In this document: positions 24,451-32,414 of the stretch, piece by piece
Layout: every line of letters begins with the position of its first letter
Numbering within the stretch: position 1 is the stretch's first letter
NCBI GenBank assembly: GCA_937981995.1
Contig: CALJNC010000031.1
Coordinates: forward strand, 1-64,000
From: an uncultured Chitinophagaceae bacterium
Lineage (GTDB): Bacteria > Bacteroidota > Bacteroidia > Chitinophagales > Chitinophagaceae
DNA: 64,000 nucleotides
Reading direction: 5' to 3'
The notes under the pieces: generated by a model
What the model was told of the DNA's origin: nothing
What the model saw: the letters and a program-made list of their open reading frames with translations, nothing else
Databases searched by the model: none
Position numbers and translations under genes: made by a program

Positions 24451-26520
24451 ATGTCTGATTTTAATCAAAGAAGAAGTATTGTAATGCAAACACTCGTTAT
24501 GTTGGTGGGTGTTATTATTATCCTTCGATTATTATTTTTGCAGGTTTTTCCTAATGATTTTAAAATTGCCTCAGAAAATCAAGCGGTTAAAAGAAAAATA
24601 GTACAGCCTTCTAGAGGATTACTTATTGATAGAAACAATAAAACCATATTGAAAAACAATATGTATTATGATATACGTTTTCAGCCTAAAAAGTTGAAAA
24701 GTAATTTTGATACAGTGCGTTTTTGCAGAATGCTAAACATAGATCAACAGCACTTTGACACACTAACCTATCAAAAAATTATGTTGAATGGTTGGAACCG
24801 AACCATTACGCTATTTAAAAATTTACCTCCTGAAGGGGTGGCTCGTTTACAAGAGAGTATGAGCGACTTTCCTGGTATTGAATTAAAAGAAAACCCACAA
24901 CGAATTTATCCTTATAAAGTAGGAGCACCCTTTATTGGTTATATAAACGAGGTAAGCAAGGAGATGTTGGAACGCGAAAAATATAAGGACTATAGAAGGG
25001 GAGATGTAGCGGGAATAACAGGACTAGAAAATTACTATGAAAAAGAGCTTCGGGGTATCCCTGGTGTGCAATTTTTGCTTCAAGATGTTAGACAACGCGT
25101 AGTAGGCTCCTATAAAAATGGAGCTAATGACTCTTTGGCAACTGCCGGAAAAAATTTAAAACTATACCTAGATATAGAATTACAAAAACTAACGGAAGGT
25201 ATGATGGCTAATAAGCTCGGGAGCGCCATTGCTATTGAACCTGAAACAGGAGGCATATTGGCTTTTGTAAGTAGCCCAACTTACGATCCTAACTTGCTTA
25301 CAGGAAATGATAAAAGTGCAAACTTTAAAAAAATATTAGCGGATGCTACCAAGCTAACTTTTAATAGAGGTGTTTCGGCTAAATATCCTCCGGGCTCAAC
25401 TTTTAAGCCTGTTACGGCATTGGTTGGGCTTGATATGGGGGTTATCTCTTCAAGTTATGGTTACCCATGTGGCGGCGGCTATTATGCTTGTGGTAAAAAA
25501 ATAGGTTGTACGCACTATGGCGGTGGGCATGCTGCTAACTTAACTCGGGCAATTGCAAATTCTTGTAATGCCTACTTCTGCCATGTATTTAGGTTATGTG
25601 TTGATTCGCCAAATAATAAAAATGTAAGAGTAGGATTAAAACGATGGCGCAATTATATGAGCGATTTTGGATTGGGACATCCTATAGGAATAGACATACC
25701 AGCGGAGCGCGGGGGCAATATTCCTACAGTCGATTATTTTGATAGAATGTACGCTAGTAATTGGAACTCTTGTAACATGTCTATTTTGGGAATGGGACAG
25801 GGTGAGTTAGAACTTACGCCCTTACAAATGGCAAACTCCATGTGCATTATTGCCAACCGTGGTTTTTATAGAGTTCCTCATTTTGTAAAAGCAATAGGTA
25901 ATGATTCTACACATAAAAAGCTGCAACCTTTCTTGGAGAAAAAAGTGGTTGCAAAAATAAATCCCAATGATTTTGAAGCGGTTATATCAGGAATGCGTGG
26001 TGTAATTGAATATGGTACGGCCCGCGGAGCTCGTATACGAGGTATTGAAGTATGTGGTAAAACGGGTACTGTAGAAAACTATACGCGCCTAAATGGTAAG
26101 AAAATAAAACAGAAAAACCACTCAGTATTTGTTGCATTTGCACCAAAAGATAATCCTAAGATTGCTGTAGCAGTAATAGTAGAAAACTCAGGCTATGGAT
26201 CCCAATGGGCAGGGCCAATAGCTAGTTTAATGATGGAGCGCTACCTAAATGATACAATTAAAGGAGGCAGAAGGTATTTAGTAAATCGAATGAAACGGGC
26301 AAGAATTATTCCTCGTATAACTTATATTAAAGATTCAATTGAAAAGAATGCGCGCCGCATAAAATATCAGAAATGGTTAGATAGTGTAAAAAGCGGGAAG
26401 AAACCAACAGTAGAAGAACAACGCAAGCCAAACCCTGATGCTAAGAATAAAAAGTCTTGGTGGAAGGTATGGGCAGTTGTAGAACCAAAAAATAAATTAA
26501 GTGAGTACTATAAATCCTAA
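24451..26520 (+). CDS. mrdA: Penicillin-binding protein 2 (elongasome transpeptidase)
   Basis: Class B PBP that cross-links peptidoglycan in lateral-wall growth together with RodA. One N-terminal membrane helix (residues ~10-32), the pedestal domain, and a transpeptidase domain with nucleophile motif STFK at 316-319, SCN at 371-373 and KTG at 537-539. A Cys/His-rich insert lies between the first two motifs (Cys340, Cys347, Cys353, His355, His360), a pattern that could bind metal. The C-terminal ~70 residues are basic and Pro/Lys-rich. It overlaps rodA by 20 nt, so the two are translationally coupled. mreBCD, often upstream in Bacteroidota, are not adjacent here. Confidence 0.96.
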   Translation: MSDFNQRRSIVMQTLVMLVGVIIILRLLFLQVFPNDFKIASENQAVKRKIVQPSRGLLIDRNNKTILKNNMYYDIRFQPKKLKSNFDTVRFCRMLNIDQQHFDTLTYQKIMLNGWNRTITLFKNLPPEGVARLQESMSDFPGIELKENPQRIYPYKVGAPFIGYINEVSKEMLEREKYKDYRRGDVAGITGLENYYEKELRGIPGVQFLLQDVRQRVVGSYKNGANDSLATAGKNLKLYLDIELQKLTEGMMANKLGSAIAIEPETGGILAFVSSPTYDPNLLTGNDKSANFKKILADATKLTFNRGVSAKYPPGSTFKPVTALVGLDMGVISSSYGYPCGGGYYACGKKIGCTHYGGGHAANLTRAIANSCNAYFCHVFRLCVDSPNNKNVRVGLKRWRNYMSDFGLGHPIGIDIPAERGGNIPTVDYFDRMYASNWNSCNMSILGMGQGELELTPLQMANSMCIIANRGFYRVPHFVKAIGNDSTHKKLQPFLEKKVVAKINPNDFEAVISGMRGVIEYGTARGARIRGIEVCGKTGTVENYTRLNGKKIKQKNHSVFVAFAPKDNPKIAVAVIVENSGYGSQWAGPIASLMMERYLNDTIKGGRRYLVNRMKRARIIPRITYIKDSIEKNARRIKYQKWLDSVKSGKKPTVEEQRKPNPDAKNKKSWWKVWAVVEPKNKLSEYYKS

Positions 26521-27817
26521 AACATATCTCAAAAAGATTGACGGAGTGTTGATACTTCTTTACTTGCTATTAGTTGCTATTGGCTTTATTAGTATTTATG
26601 CTGTAGAGCATACTAGTCAAAGTCAAGGATTTTTTCAAATGGATCGTAGTTATATGCGTCAATTGATTTTCTTGTGTATTGGAATGCTTATTTCTGTAGT
26701 TATACTTTTTACAGATAGTAAAACCTTTCCTAACCTGGCATTTCTATCATACGGGGTTGGTATCTTTTTACTTTTAATAACCTTGGTTTTAGGTCGTGAG
26801 GTAAATGGGTCTAGTTCCTTTTTGGTGGTGGGTCCTATACAAATTCAGCCTGCTGAGATGGTTAAGTTTTTTACAGCTTTGGTTTTAGCCAAATTCCTTT
26901 CATCTGTAGAAACAAATTATCTTGATAAACGAAACCGTTATATCGCTATGGGTTTAGCCTTATTTCCTGCTGTAATTATTTTATTGCAAAAAGAAACAGG
27001 AGTAGCCTTAGTTTATTTCTCTTTCTTCTTAGCCATGTATCGCGAAGGATTACCTAATTGGATTTTGCTTTTGGGCTTTGGCCTTATTTTCCTAACGGTT
27101 GCTACGCTACTTATGTCACAAATGGTCTTTGCTATTCTCATAGCGGTTGTCGCTCTATTTGTGATTTTTTCTAATAGAAAAAAAATAAAGAAGAAGAAAA
27201 GTTATTTGTTTAATACAATAGGAATTGCTGTCGTAGCCTTGATATTTTCTCAGGTATTAGTACCATTTACTTTTACTAAAGTTTTAAAAGCCTATCAAGT
27301 TGAAAGGATATATACTATGATAGGCCAAGAGGTACCTGAAGTATACTCGCAAGGTAAGGATAACGGCATAGAAAGTGCGGCAGAATACAATGTACGACAA
27401 TCAAAAATTGCGATAGCCTCCGGTGGTTTTTTAGGGAAAGGATTTTTAAATGGTGAACAAACTAAAAATGATTGGGTTCCCGAGCAGCGCACTGATTTTA
27501 TATTTTGTAGTGTGGCGGAGCAATTTGGTTTTTTAGGGTCCATGATATTAGTCATTCTTTATATGGCATTAATCTTGCGGATTTCTTTTATAGCTGAGCG
27601 CCAACGCTCTAAGTTTAGTAGAGTATTTGCTTACGGCTTAGCTGGGATTTTATTTTTTCATGTATTGATAAATCTAGGAATGACGATAGGAATTGCACCC
27701 GTGATTGGCATCCCGTTGCCATTAGTTAGTTATGGTGGTACAAGTTTGCTCACGTTTACCATAATGATTTTTGTATTAATCAGGTTAGATGCTGATCGCA
27801 GTATGATTTTAAGATAA
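26501..27817 (+). CDS. rodA: Rod-shape-determining protein RodA (SEDS glycosyltransferase)
   Basis: Inner-membrane SEDS peptidoglycan polymerase working with PBP2. 438 aa with about ten transmembrane helices; signature segments include IQIQPAEMVKF near 125-135, the KEKGVA-like LLQKETGVALVYFSFFLAMYREG, WVPEQRTDFIFCSVAEQFGFLGS near 330-350 and the C-terminal GIAPVIGIPLPLVSYGGTSLLT. It starts with GTG at 26501 inside the end of mrdA. An internal cytoplasmic/periplasmic insert (IGQEVPEVYSQGKDNGIESAAEYNVRQSKIAI region) is typical for Bacteroidota RodA. Confidence 0.96.
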   Translation: MSTINPKTYLKKIDGVLILLYLLLVAIGFISIYAVEHTSQSQGFFQMDRSYMRQLIFLCIGMLISVVILFTDSKTFPNLAFLSYGVGIFLLLITLVLGREVNGSSSFLVVGPIQIQPAEMVKFFTALVLAKFLSSVETNYLDKRNRYIAMGLALFPAVIILLQKETGVALVYFSFFLAMYREGLPNWILLLGFGLIFLTVATLLMSQMVFAILIAVVALFVIFSNRKKIKKKKSYLFNTIGIAVVALIFSQVLVPFTFTKVLKAYQVERIYTMIGQEVPEVYSQGKDNGIESAAEYNVRQSKIAIASGGFLGKGFLNGEQTKNDWVPEQRTDFIFCSVAEQFGFLGSMILVILYMALILRISFIAERQRSKFSRVFAYGLAGILFFHVLINLGMTIGIAPVIGIPLPLVSYGGTSLLTFTIMIFVLIRLDADRSMILR

Positions 27818-27822
27818 GTAAT

Positions 27823-28572
27823 ATGGTAGGAGCAGAAATTTTCCCCTTGAATGAAGGATACTATACAATTGGGTTTGATAAAATATTTTATCCGTTTGAT
27901 ATAGATAAGGATATTTTAGAGGAACGTAGTAGAGGGTCTTTATTAGTTGAAATTCAACCATTTCTTATCATTACAACTGATAAAAATATTTTATTGGATG
28001 CCGGACTAGGGTTTGATAATCCTGATACCGGAAATTTAAAAATTATTGATAATCTTACAAAGCATGGCTTAGAAGCTGATGATATTACAGATGTAGTAAT
28101 GTCTCACTTGCATAAAGATCATGCAGGAGGTTTTTTTTATAAGAAAGAAGGAAACTTAGAACTGACTTTTAAAAAAGCTGTTTATCATATAAATAGTAAC
28201 GAGTATAATTTTGCATCAGATACAAAAAATAGCTTGTCATATAATACAGAGGAGATTAAACTGCTGCAAGAAAGAGCGACTATTTCGTGGTTTGAAGGAG
28301 GTAAGATTTTTGACTTTATAGATTATGAAGAAGATGGCGGCCATTGTCCGCATCATACCTCTATGCTTATACATACATTAAAAGGAAAATACTTTTTTGG
28401 TGGCGATGTAGCCCCACAGCTAAAGCAATTAAAGTTTAGGTATATCGCCAAGTATGATTTTGACGGGAAGCGAAGTTTGGAACTAAGGCAAGAATATGCT
28501 GCAAAGGGTAAAGAAGAAGATTGGACATTTTTGTTTTACCATGATGTAAAACTTCCTATGTCAAAACTTTAA
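27823..28572 (+). CDS. MBL-fold metallo-hydrolase
   Basis: 249-aa cytoplasmic hydrolase of the metallo-beta-lactamase superfamily. The metal motif HLHKDHAGG (HxHxDH) lies near residues 91-99, with later His (GGHCPHHTSM near 170-179) and the Asp in FFGGDVAPQ near 190 completing a two-metal site. Relatives hydrolyse lactones, thioesters or phosphodiesters; nothing here decides the substrate. It follows rodA by 5 nt in the same direction, so it is probably in the mrdA-rodA transcript, but a cell-wall role is only an inference from position. Confidence 0.87.
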   Translation: MVGAEIFPLNEGYYTIGFDKIFYPFDIDKDILEERSRGSLLVEIQPFLIITTDKNILLDAGLGFDNPDTGNLKIIDNLTKHGLEADDITDVVMSHLHKDHAGGFFYKKEGNLELTFKKAVYHINSNEYNFASDTKNSLSYNTEEIKLLQERATISWFEGGKIFDFIDYEEDGGHCPHHTSMLIHTLKGKYFFGGDVAPQLKQLKFRYIAKYDFDGKRSLELRQEYAAKGKEEDWTFLFYHDVKLPMSKL

Positions 28573-28986
28573 TTATTTGCGGCGTTGAACTCTTTTTAGC
28601 AATAGTTTCTTGAACTGTCTTTCTGAGCGTTTTAAATCGGTAAGCTGTACGGGTGTCAATACTTTAGCAAATCGATTAATGTATTTCTTTCGTAACTGCA
28701 GAAATTCTTTTTCGCGTTCCATACGATGCTCAACATCTTGCATGCTTAAATTTTGCTCACGATATTGCTGTTTGTATTTTCTAAACAAACGTTGCTTGGA
28801 ATGATCAAATTCATTATAAATAGGCCAGAAATCTTGAGCTGTTTTATTAGAAAGGTTAAGCTTTTTTGTAAGAAATGCAATTTTTAGGTTTTCAATTTTA
28901 TCGTGCTTACTACCAGTGCCTTGGGCAAAAGCTGAGAAGCTAAATAAAGTTATTAAAACAACACTTACTATTTTCTTAAAGTACAT
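28573..28986 (-). CDS. Periplasmic Spy/CpxP-like protein of an ECF sigma operon
   Basis: Small (~137 aa) exported helical protein: signal peptide MYFKKIVSVVLITLFSFSAFAQ, then a long charged helix-rich body (KLNLSNKTAQDFWPIYNEFDHSKQRLF; REFLQLRKKYINRFAKVLTPVQL) resembling Spy/CpxP-type periplasmic chaperone/sensor folds without the LTxxQ motifs in perfect form (LTPVQLTDL is one near match). The frame opens at 29004, but the ATG at 28986 gives the clean signal peptide and reduces the overlap with the upstream anti-sigma gene to 11 nt. It is the third gene of the sigma/anti-sigma/Spy-like unit, likely a periplasmic stress component. Confidence 0.75.
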   Translation of the reverse strand: MYFKKIVSVVLITLFSFSAFAQGTGSKHDKIENLKIAFLTKKLNLSNKTAQDFWPIYNEFDHSKQRLFRKYKQQYREQNLSMQDVEHRMEREKEFLQLRKKYINRFAKVLTPVQLTDLKRSERQFKKLLLKRVQRRK

Positions 28987-29647
28987 ATTCGAATATTTCT
29001 TCATTACTTAGATTTTCAGTTTCTTGTAAAATCTCTTCTTCTAAGGTTTGCATTGATTGTGTAGTCACCTGCGGGTTTTCAAGCATCTCATATGCATCAA
29101 AATCGTACTCATGCTGATCAATATATTCATCTATCATTTCAATAGAAACATTAGATAATTCATTTTCAATATCTATAGCCGCGCTATCTGTATTTACGAA
29201 GAATAAACCTGCGCTTAAAATCAAAGCCATGCTAGCAGCTAAAGCCCAGTTTTTTCGTTTATTGCTTCTTGTAACGGTTAATGGACTAGTTTGTGTCTCA
29301 GTATTTTCTGATTCAATTTTAGCCAGGATATCTAACTTAGATTGCTCAAAATAACCTGCTGGTACGTTTTGAGGCATCTCCTTAGACATTGCTTTTTCAA
29401 ATTCTAAAACATCTACTTGTTCAAGCATTTCAGATTTGAAATCCTCAAAATAGCTATTAGGCACTTCTTGGGGCATATTTTTGGGTAGATTTTCAACAAA
29501 ATCAATTGCTTTAATCAATTCCAAGGTATCCTTTTTAAAAGTATCAAAATAGCCAGTAGGGGCACTCAAAGGCATGTCAGGCTTATGTTCCAGCGGAACG
29601 CCTAACTCTTTGAGTTCATTATTTATATTTTGGTGCTTATTTTTCAC
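28976..29647 (-). CDS. Probable membrane anti-sigma factor
   Basis: 223-aa protein with a single transmembrane helix at ~residues 130-148 (WALAASMALILSAGLFFV), a cytoplasmic N-terminal part carrying three degenerate repeats with the phrase (M/V)P-x-GYF-(D/E)-x-(F/S)-K-x(2)-(M/I/T)-L (APTGYFDTF, VPNSYFEDF, VPAGYFEQS), and an acidic periplasmic tail. This layout and its position directly after an ECF sigma gene (31 nt gap) identify it as the likely anti-sigma factor, although it lacks the standard zinc-binding ZAS motif. The three GYF repeats may form the sigma-binding surface (inference). Confidence 0.75.
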   Translation of the reverse strand: MKNKHQNINNELKELGVPLEHKPDMPLSAPTGYFDTFKKDTLELIKAIDFVENLPKNMPQEVPNSYFEDFKSEMLEQVDVLEFEKAMSKEMPQNVPAGYFEQSKLDILAKIESENTETQTSPLTVTRSNKRKNWALAASMALILSAGLFFVNTDSAAIDIENELSNVSIEMIDEYIDQHEYDFDAYEMLENPQVTTQSMQTLEEEILQETENLSNEEIFEYVL

Positions 29648-29677
29648 GTATTGTAGACTTTATTTTGGCTCGAAAGT

Positions 29678-30217
29678 TTAATCTTCCGTAAGCATTTGTT
29701 TAATTTTTTTTACTGCGTGATGATAACTGGCTTTCAGGGCTCCTTCTGAGGTTTCTAGGACTTCGGATATCTCGCTGTAGGGCATTTCATCGTAATACCT
29801 CAATGAAAATACTGCTTTTTGTTTTTCTGGCAATTTTTGCATGGCAACTTGTAGTTTCCATTCCATTTCATTTGCGCTAAAGTGTTGATCTGCTTTAAGT
29901 TGATTGCCCAAATCCATATCTTCATTGTCAATACTAATGGAGCGTCTTTTCTTTTCTTTACGCAAATAGGTAAATGATTCGTTAGAAGCAATACGATACA
30001 TCCAAGTATAAATACCTGATTCTCCTCTAAACTTCTCTAAGTTTTTCCAAACTTTAATAAAAACATGTTGCAACACATCGTTTGCATCTTCATGATTTAC
30101 AACGAGTCTTCTAATATGCCAATATAGCTTTTGCTGATAGGTATCCATTAACGAAGAAAGTGCTTTTTCTTTATTTACCCCAGTTTTAAATGCTTGCAAA
30201 ATTTCTTGCTCAGTCAT
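29678..30217 (-). CDS. ECF-family RNA polymerase sigma factor
   Basis: 179-aa alternative sigma factor. Region 2 (residues ~28-95) includes HEDANDVLQHVFIKVWKNLEKFRGESGIYTWMYRIASN; region 4 (~125-175) includes LPEKQKAVFSLRYYDEMPYSEISEVLETSEGALKASYHHAVKKIKQ, the standard ECF helix-turn-helix. First gene of the three-gene unit with the anti-sigma and Spy-like genes, probably an envelope-stress module. A TACATTTG element on this strand lies at 30250-30257, 32 nt before the start, suggesting housekeeping-type transcription. Confidence 0.94.
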   Translation of the reverse strand: MTEQEILQAFKTGVNKEKALSSLMDTYQQKLYWHIRRLVVNHEDANDVLQHVFIKVWKNLEKFRGESGIYTWMYRIASNESFTYLRKEKKRRSISIDNEDMDLGNQLKADQHFSANEMEWKLQVAMQKLPEKQKAVFSLRYYDEMPYSEISEVLETSEGALKASYHHAVKKIKQMLTED

Positions 30218-30249
30218 AATTTGTAGTTAACCCTTACGGATATTGTTAG

Positions 30250-30257
30250 CAAATGTA
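30250..30257 (-). promoter_or_regulatory. TAnnTTTG promoter -7 element for the ECF sigma unit
   Basis: TACATTTG on the minus strand, 32 nt before the sigma gene start. No clear TTG lies 19-21 nt further upstream. Confidence 0.4.
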
Positions 30258-30291
30258 ATTTTTTTTTACTTTTACTGCAGACTTATTACCC

Positions 30292-31917
30292 GTGAAAAGA
30301 TTAACAACAGCTATAATCCCATTTTTGGGGCTTTTTCTAACATTTACATCATGTAAAAATGAAGGGGGAGGGTCTAAAATTTCCAATATTTTTAAATCCG
30401 AGGTGATTGATATTGGTGCTTTAAATGACAAGATTTCTATTGATTCTTTTCAAAATTTAACTGCCATCTTAGGCAAAGATTCAACAAGTTCATTTGATGA
30501 TCTTAAGAAACTTTATACTGTAAAGTCTTCAAAATGGTTTGATAAATTAGGTCTTACTGAAAACGCGAAGGAGTTAGTTAAACAAATTTCATTGTCTAGG
30601 GCAGAAGGTTTAAATCCATTAGATTATCACTTTTCTTTTCTTGACTCTGTAGTTAAAAATATTGAAAATGTAAGCTCTCAAGATTTGCAAAAAGCTGATT
30701 ATATGATGAGTCATGCTTTTGTGCAGTTTTCTAAAGATTTACTTTACGGTAAAGTAAAACCATTGGAAATTGATGAAAACTGGCAAAATGTAAATGATAC
30801 TGCCTGGAGTATTGATTCAATAATTGGTTTGGTAAATGAAAAACCGATTGGTACTATTTTAAATGAATTAAGGCCCACGCATCCTTGGTACAAAAAGTTT
30901 AGAGAAACTTCTACTAAATTAGAGGAGCTTAATAAATACAGGATTTCTAAATCAGAATTGCCAGAAAACTTGGTGGAGGGAGATAGCTCAATCAAAGTAC
31001 GTGCCTTACGCAGTATCTTATCCAAGGTGGCAGATACAAGCTTGGATAAAACCAAAATGGTATGGGATTACGAAGCCATAAGTGCTTTAATGGGGTATCA
31101 GAAAAAGTATGGGATTGCTCCCACCGGTCAATTTGATTCTGCAACGGTTGCTTCTTTAACTCAAGAAAGTAGCGAAACTGTTAAACAGCTTGGCTTGAAT
31201 ATGGAGCGCATGCGTTGGTTACAAAAGGATTTCATGGAAGAGTTTATTTGGGTAAACATTCCTCAAATGGAAGTAAGTTATTTTGAAGAAGACTCTGTGA
31301 CATTTAATATGCGCGCGGTTGTAGGTAGGTTATCTCGTAAAACGCCGACATTAGATTCTAAGCTTAGTAATATAGTTTTTAACCCACCATGGTATGTGCC
31401 ACCTACTATCATGAAGCAAGAAATATTGCCAGGGATACAGCGCAGAGGAGGTTCTTATTTAGCTCGAAGAGGATTAGTTGCACGTGATCGTAGAGGAAGA
31501 AAAATTAATCCTTCGCGTATTAATGCTAAAAATTATAAACGCTACTCAATAAGCCAAAATCCTGGAAGAAATAGTGCCTTAGGCTCCGTGAAATTTAACT
31601 TCCCAAATAAGGAGGCAATTTTCTTACATGATACAAACCATAGAGGTGATTTTGGCAGAAAATATAGAGCCTTTAGTTCAGGTTGTATAAGAGTACATCA
31701 CCCAAAAGATTTTGCTTCATTTATACTTAGAGATACTACTTATAATGAAGATGGTATTGAAAAAGTAATCAAACGAAAGCAAACAAAATCAGTGAAAGTA
31801 AAACGAGATGTGGGTGTACACATTGTTTACCTAACCAATGCCGTGGATAGTGCTGGCAATGTGGTTAAGGTTAAAGATGTATATAAATGGGATCGTAAGC
31901 TAGCCGCTCGTCTTTAA
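30292..31917 (+). CDS. L,D-transpeptidase, YcbB/LdtD-type, lipoprotein
   Basis: Peptidoglycan 3-3 cross-linking enzyme of the periplasm. GTG start; signal peptide with a probable lipobox Cys (FLTFTSC, residue ~21). Domains: helical YcbB scaffold region (~70-240), a peptidoglycan-binding-like segment with ALMGYQKKYGIAPTGQFDSATVASL near 263-287, then the catalytic domain with FLHDTNHRGDFGRKYRAFSSGCIRVHHP; the His lies near 446 and the nucleophile Cys near 465. 541 aa matches the family. Divergent from the ECF sigma operon with a ~75-bp shared upstream region, and converging with cdd with a 4-nt overlap. Confidence 0.92.
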   Translation: MKRLTTAIIPFLGLFLTFTSCKNEGGGSKISNIFKSEVIDIGALNDKISIDSFQNLTAILGKDSTSSFDDLKKLYTVKSSKWFDKLGLTENAKELVKQISLSRAEGLNPLDYHFSFLDSVVKNIENVSSQDLQKADYMMSHAFVQFSKDLLYGKVKPLEIDENWQNVNDTAWSIDSIIGLVNEKPIGTILNELRPTHPWYKKFRETSTKLEELNKYRISKSELPENLVEGDSSIKVRALRSILSKVADTSLDKTKMVWDYEAISALMGYQKKYGIAPTGQFDSATVASLTQESSETVKQLGLNMERMRWLQKDFMEEFIWVNIPQMEVSYFEEDSVTFNMRAVVGRLSRKTPTLDSKLSNIVFNPPWYVPPTIMKQEILPGIQRRGGSYLARRGLVARDRRGRKINPSRINAKNYKRYSISQNPGRNSALGSVKFNFPNKEAIFLHDTNHRGDFGRKYRAFSSGCIRVHHPKDFASFILRDTTYNEDGIEKVIKRKQTKSVKVKRDVGVHIVYLTNAVDSAGNVVKVKDVYKWDRKLAARL

Positions 31918-32387
31918 AGAAATACTCCTGTAAATCCAAAAGGTAAAAGATCGTTGGCATCTTTAATTACAATTGTTTTTCCATTGGGTGCATGCAGTAA
32001 TACTTGGATAGGGTTGCCGTTTTTCTGCTGACATTCTAGTATAAATTGCCTACACATACCACAGGGAGAAATAGGGTCACTATCATTTTTATTTGATAAA
32101 TAACTGATAGCTATTTGTAGAATTTTATCCGAAGGATAATTGCTTATTGCATGGGCAAGCGCGTTGCGCTCAGCACAAAGACCAACAGGATAAGAAGCAT
32201 TCTCTATATTGCTACCTACAATAATTTTATCTTTATCCAGTAGTACGGCACAACCTACATTAAACTTTGAGTAAGGAGCATAGGCAGTGGTAGCCGCTTC
32301 ATTTGCTTTGGTTATAAGCTCCTGCTGAATAGCTTCTAGCTCAGTAATAGCATTAAACTTTTGATAAGTAAATGAGAAAGTTGCCAT
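31914..32387 (-). CDS. cdd: Cytidine deaminase
   Basis: Zinc-dependent enzyme converting (deoxy)cytidine to (deoxy)uridine in pyrimidine salvage. Visible: substrate motif YAPYSKFNVGCAVLL, the zinc/catalytic motif CAERNALAHA near residues 72-81 (Cys, Glu) and PCGMCRQF near 108-115 (two Cys ligands). 157 aa is the homotetrameric short form. Overlaps the convergent L,D-transpeptidase gene by 4 nt. Lies just downstream of the very large outer-membrane protein gene, 27 nt apart, possibly co-transcribed. Confidence 0.95.
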   Translation of the reverse strand: MATFSFTYQKFNAITELEAIQQELITKANEAATTAYAPYSKFNVGCAVLLDKDKIIVGSNIENASYPVGLCAERNALAHAISNYPSDKILQIAISYLSNKNDSDPISPCGMCRQFILECQQKNGNPIQVLLHAPNGKTIVIKDANDLLPFGFTGVFL

Positions 32388-32414
32388 AGGCGTTAAAGGT
32401 AGTTGTTTTTTTAT

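Noticed and set aside
24243-24458. Open frame (and a 31-codon ATG frame from 24363) just before PBP2
   Set aside because: No recognisable product; overlaps the GT2 gene start and the PBP2 start. The shorter frame ends 8 nt inside PBP2 and could be a leader peptide, but evidence is too weak.
28573-29004. Longer start (29004) for the Spy-like gene
   Set aside because: It adds six residues before the signal peptide and lengthens the overlap with the upstream gene; the ATG at 28986 gives a standard signal peptide.
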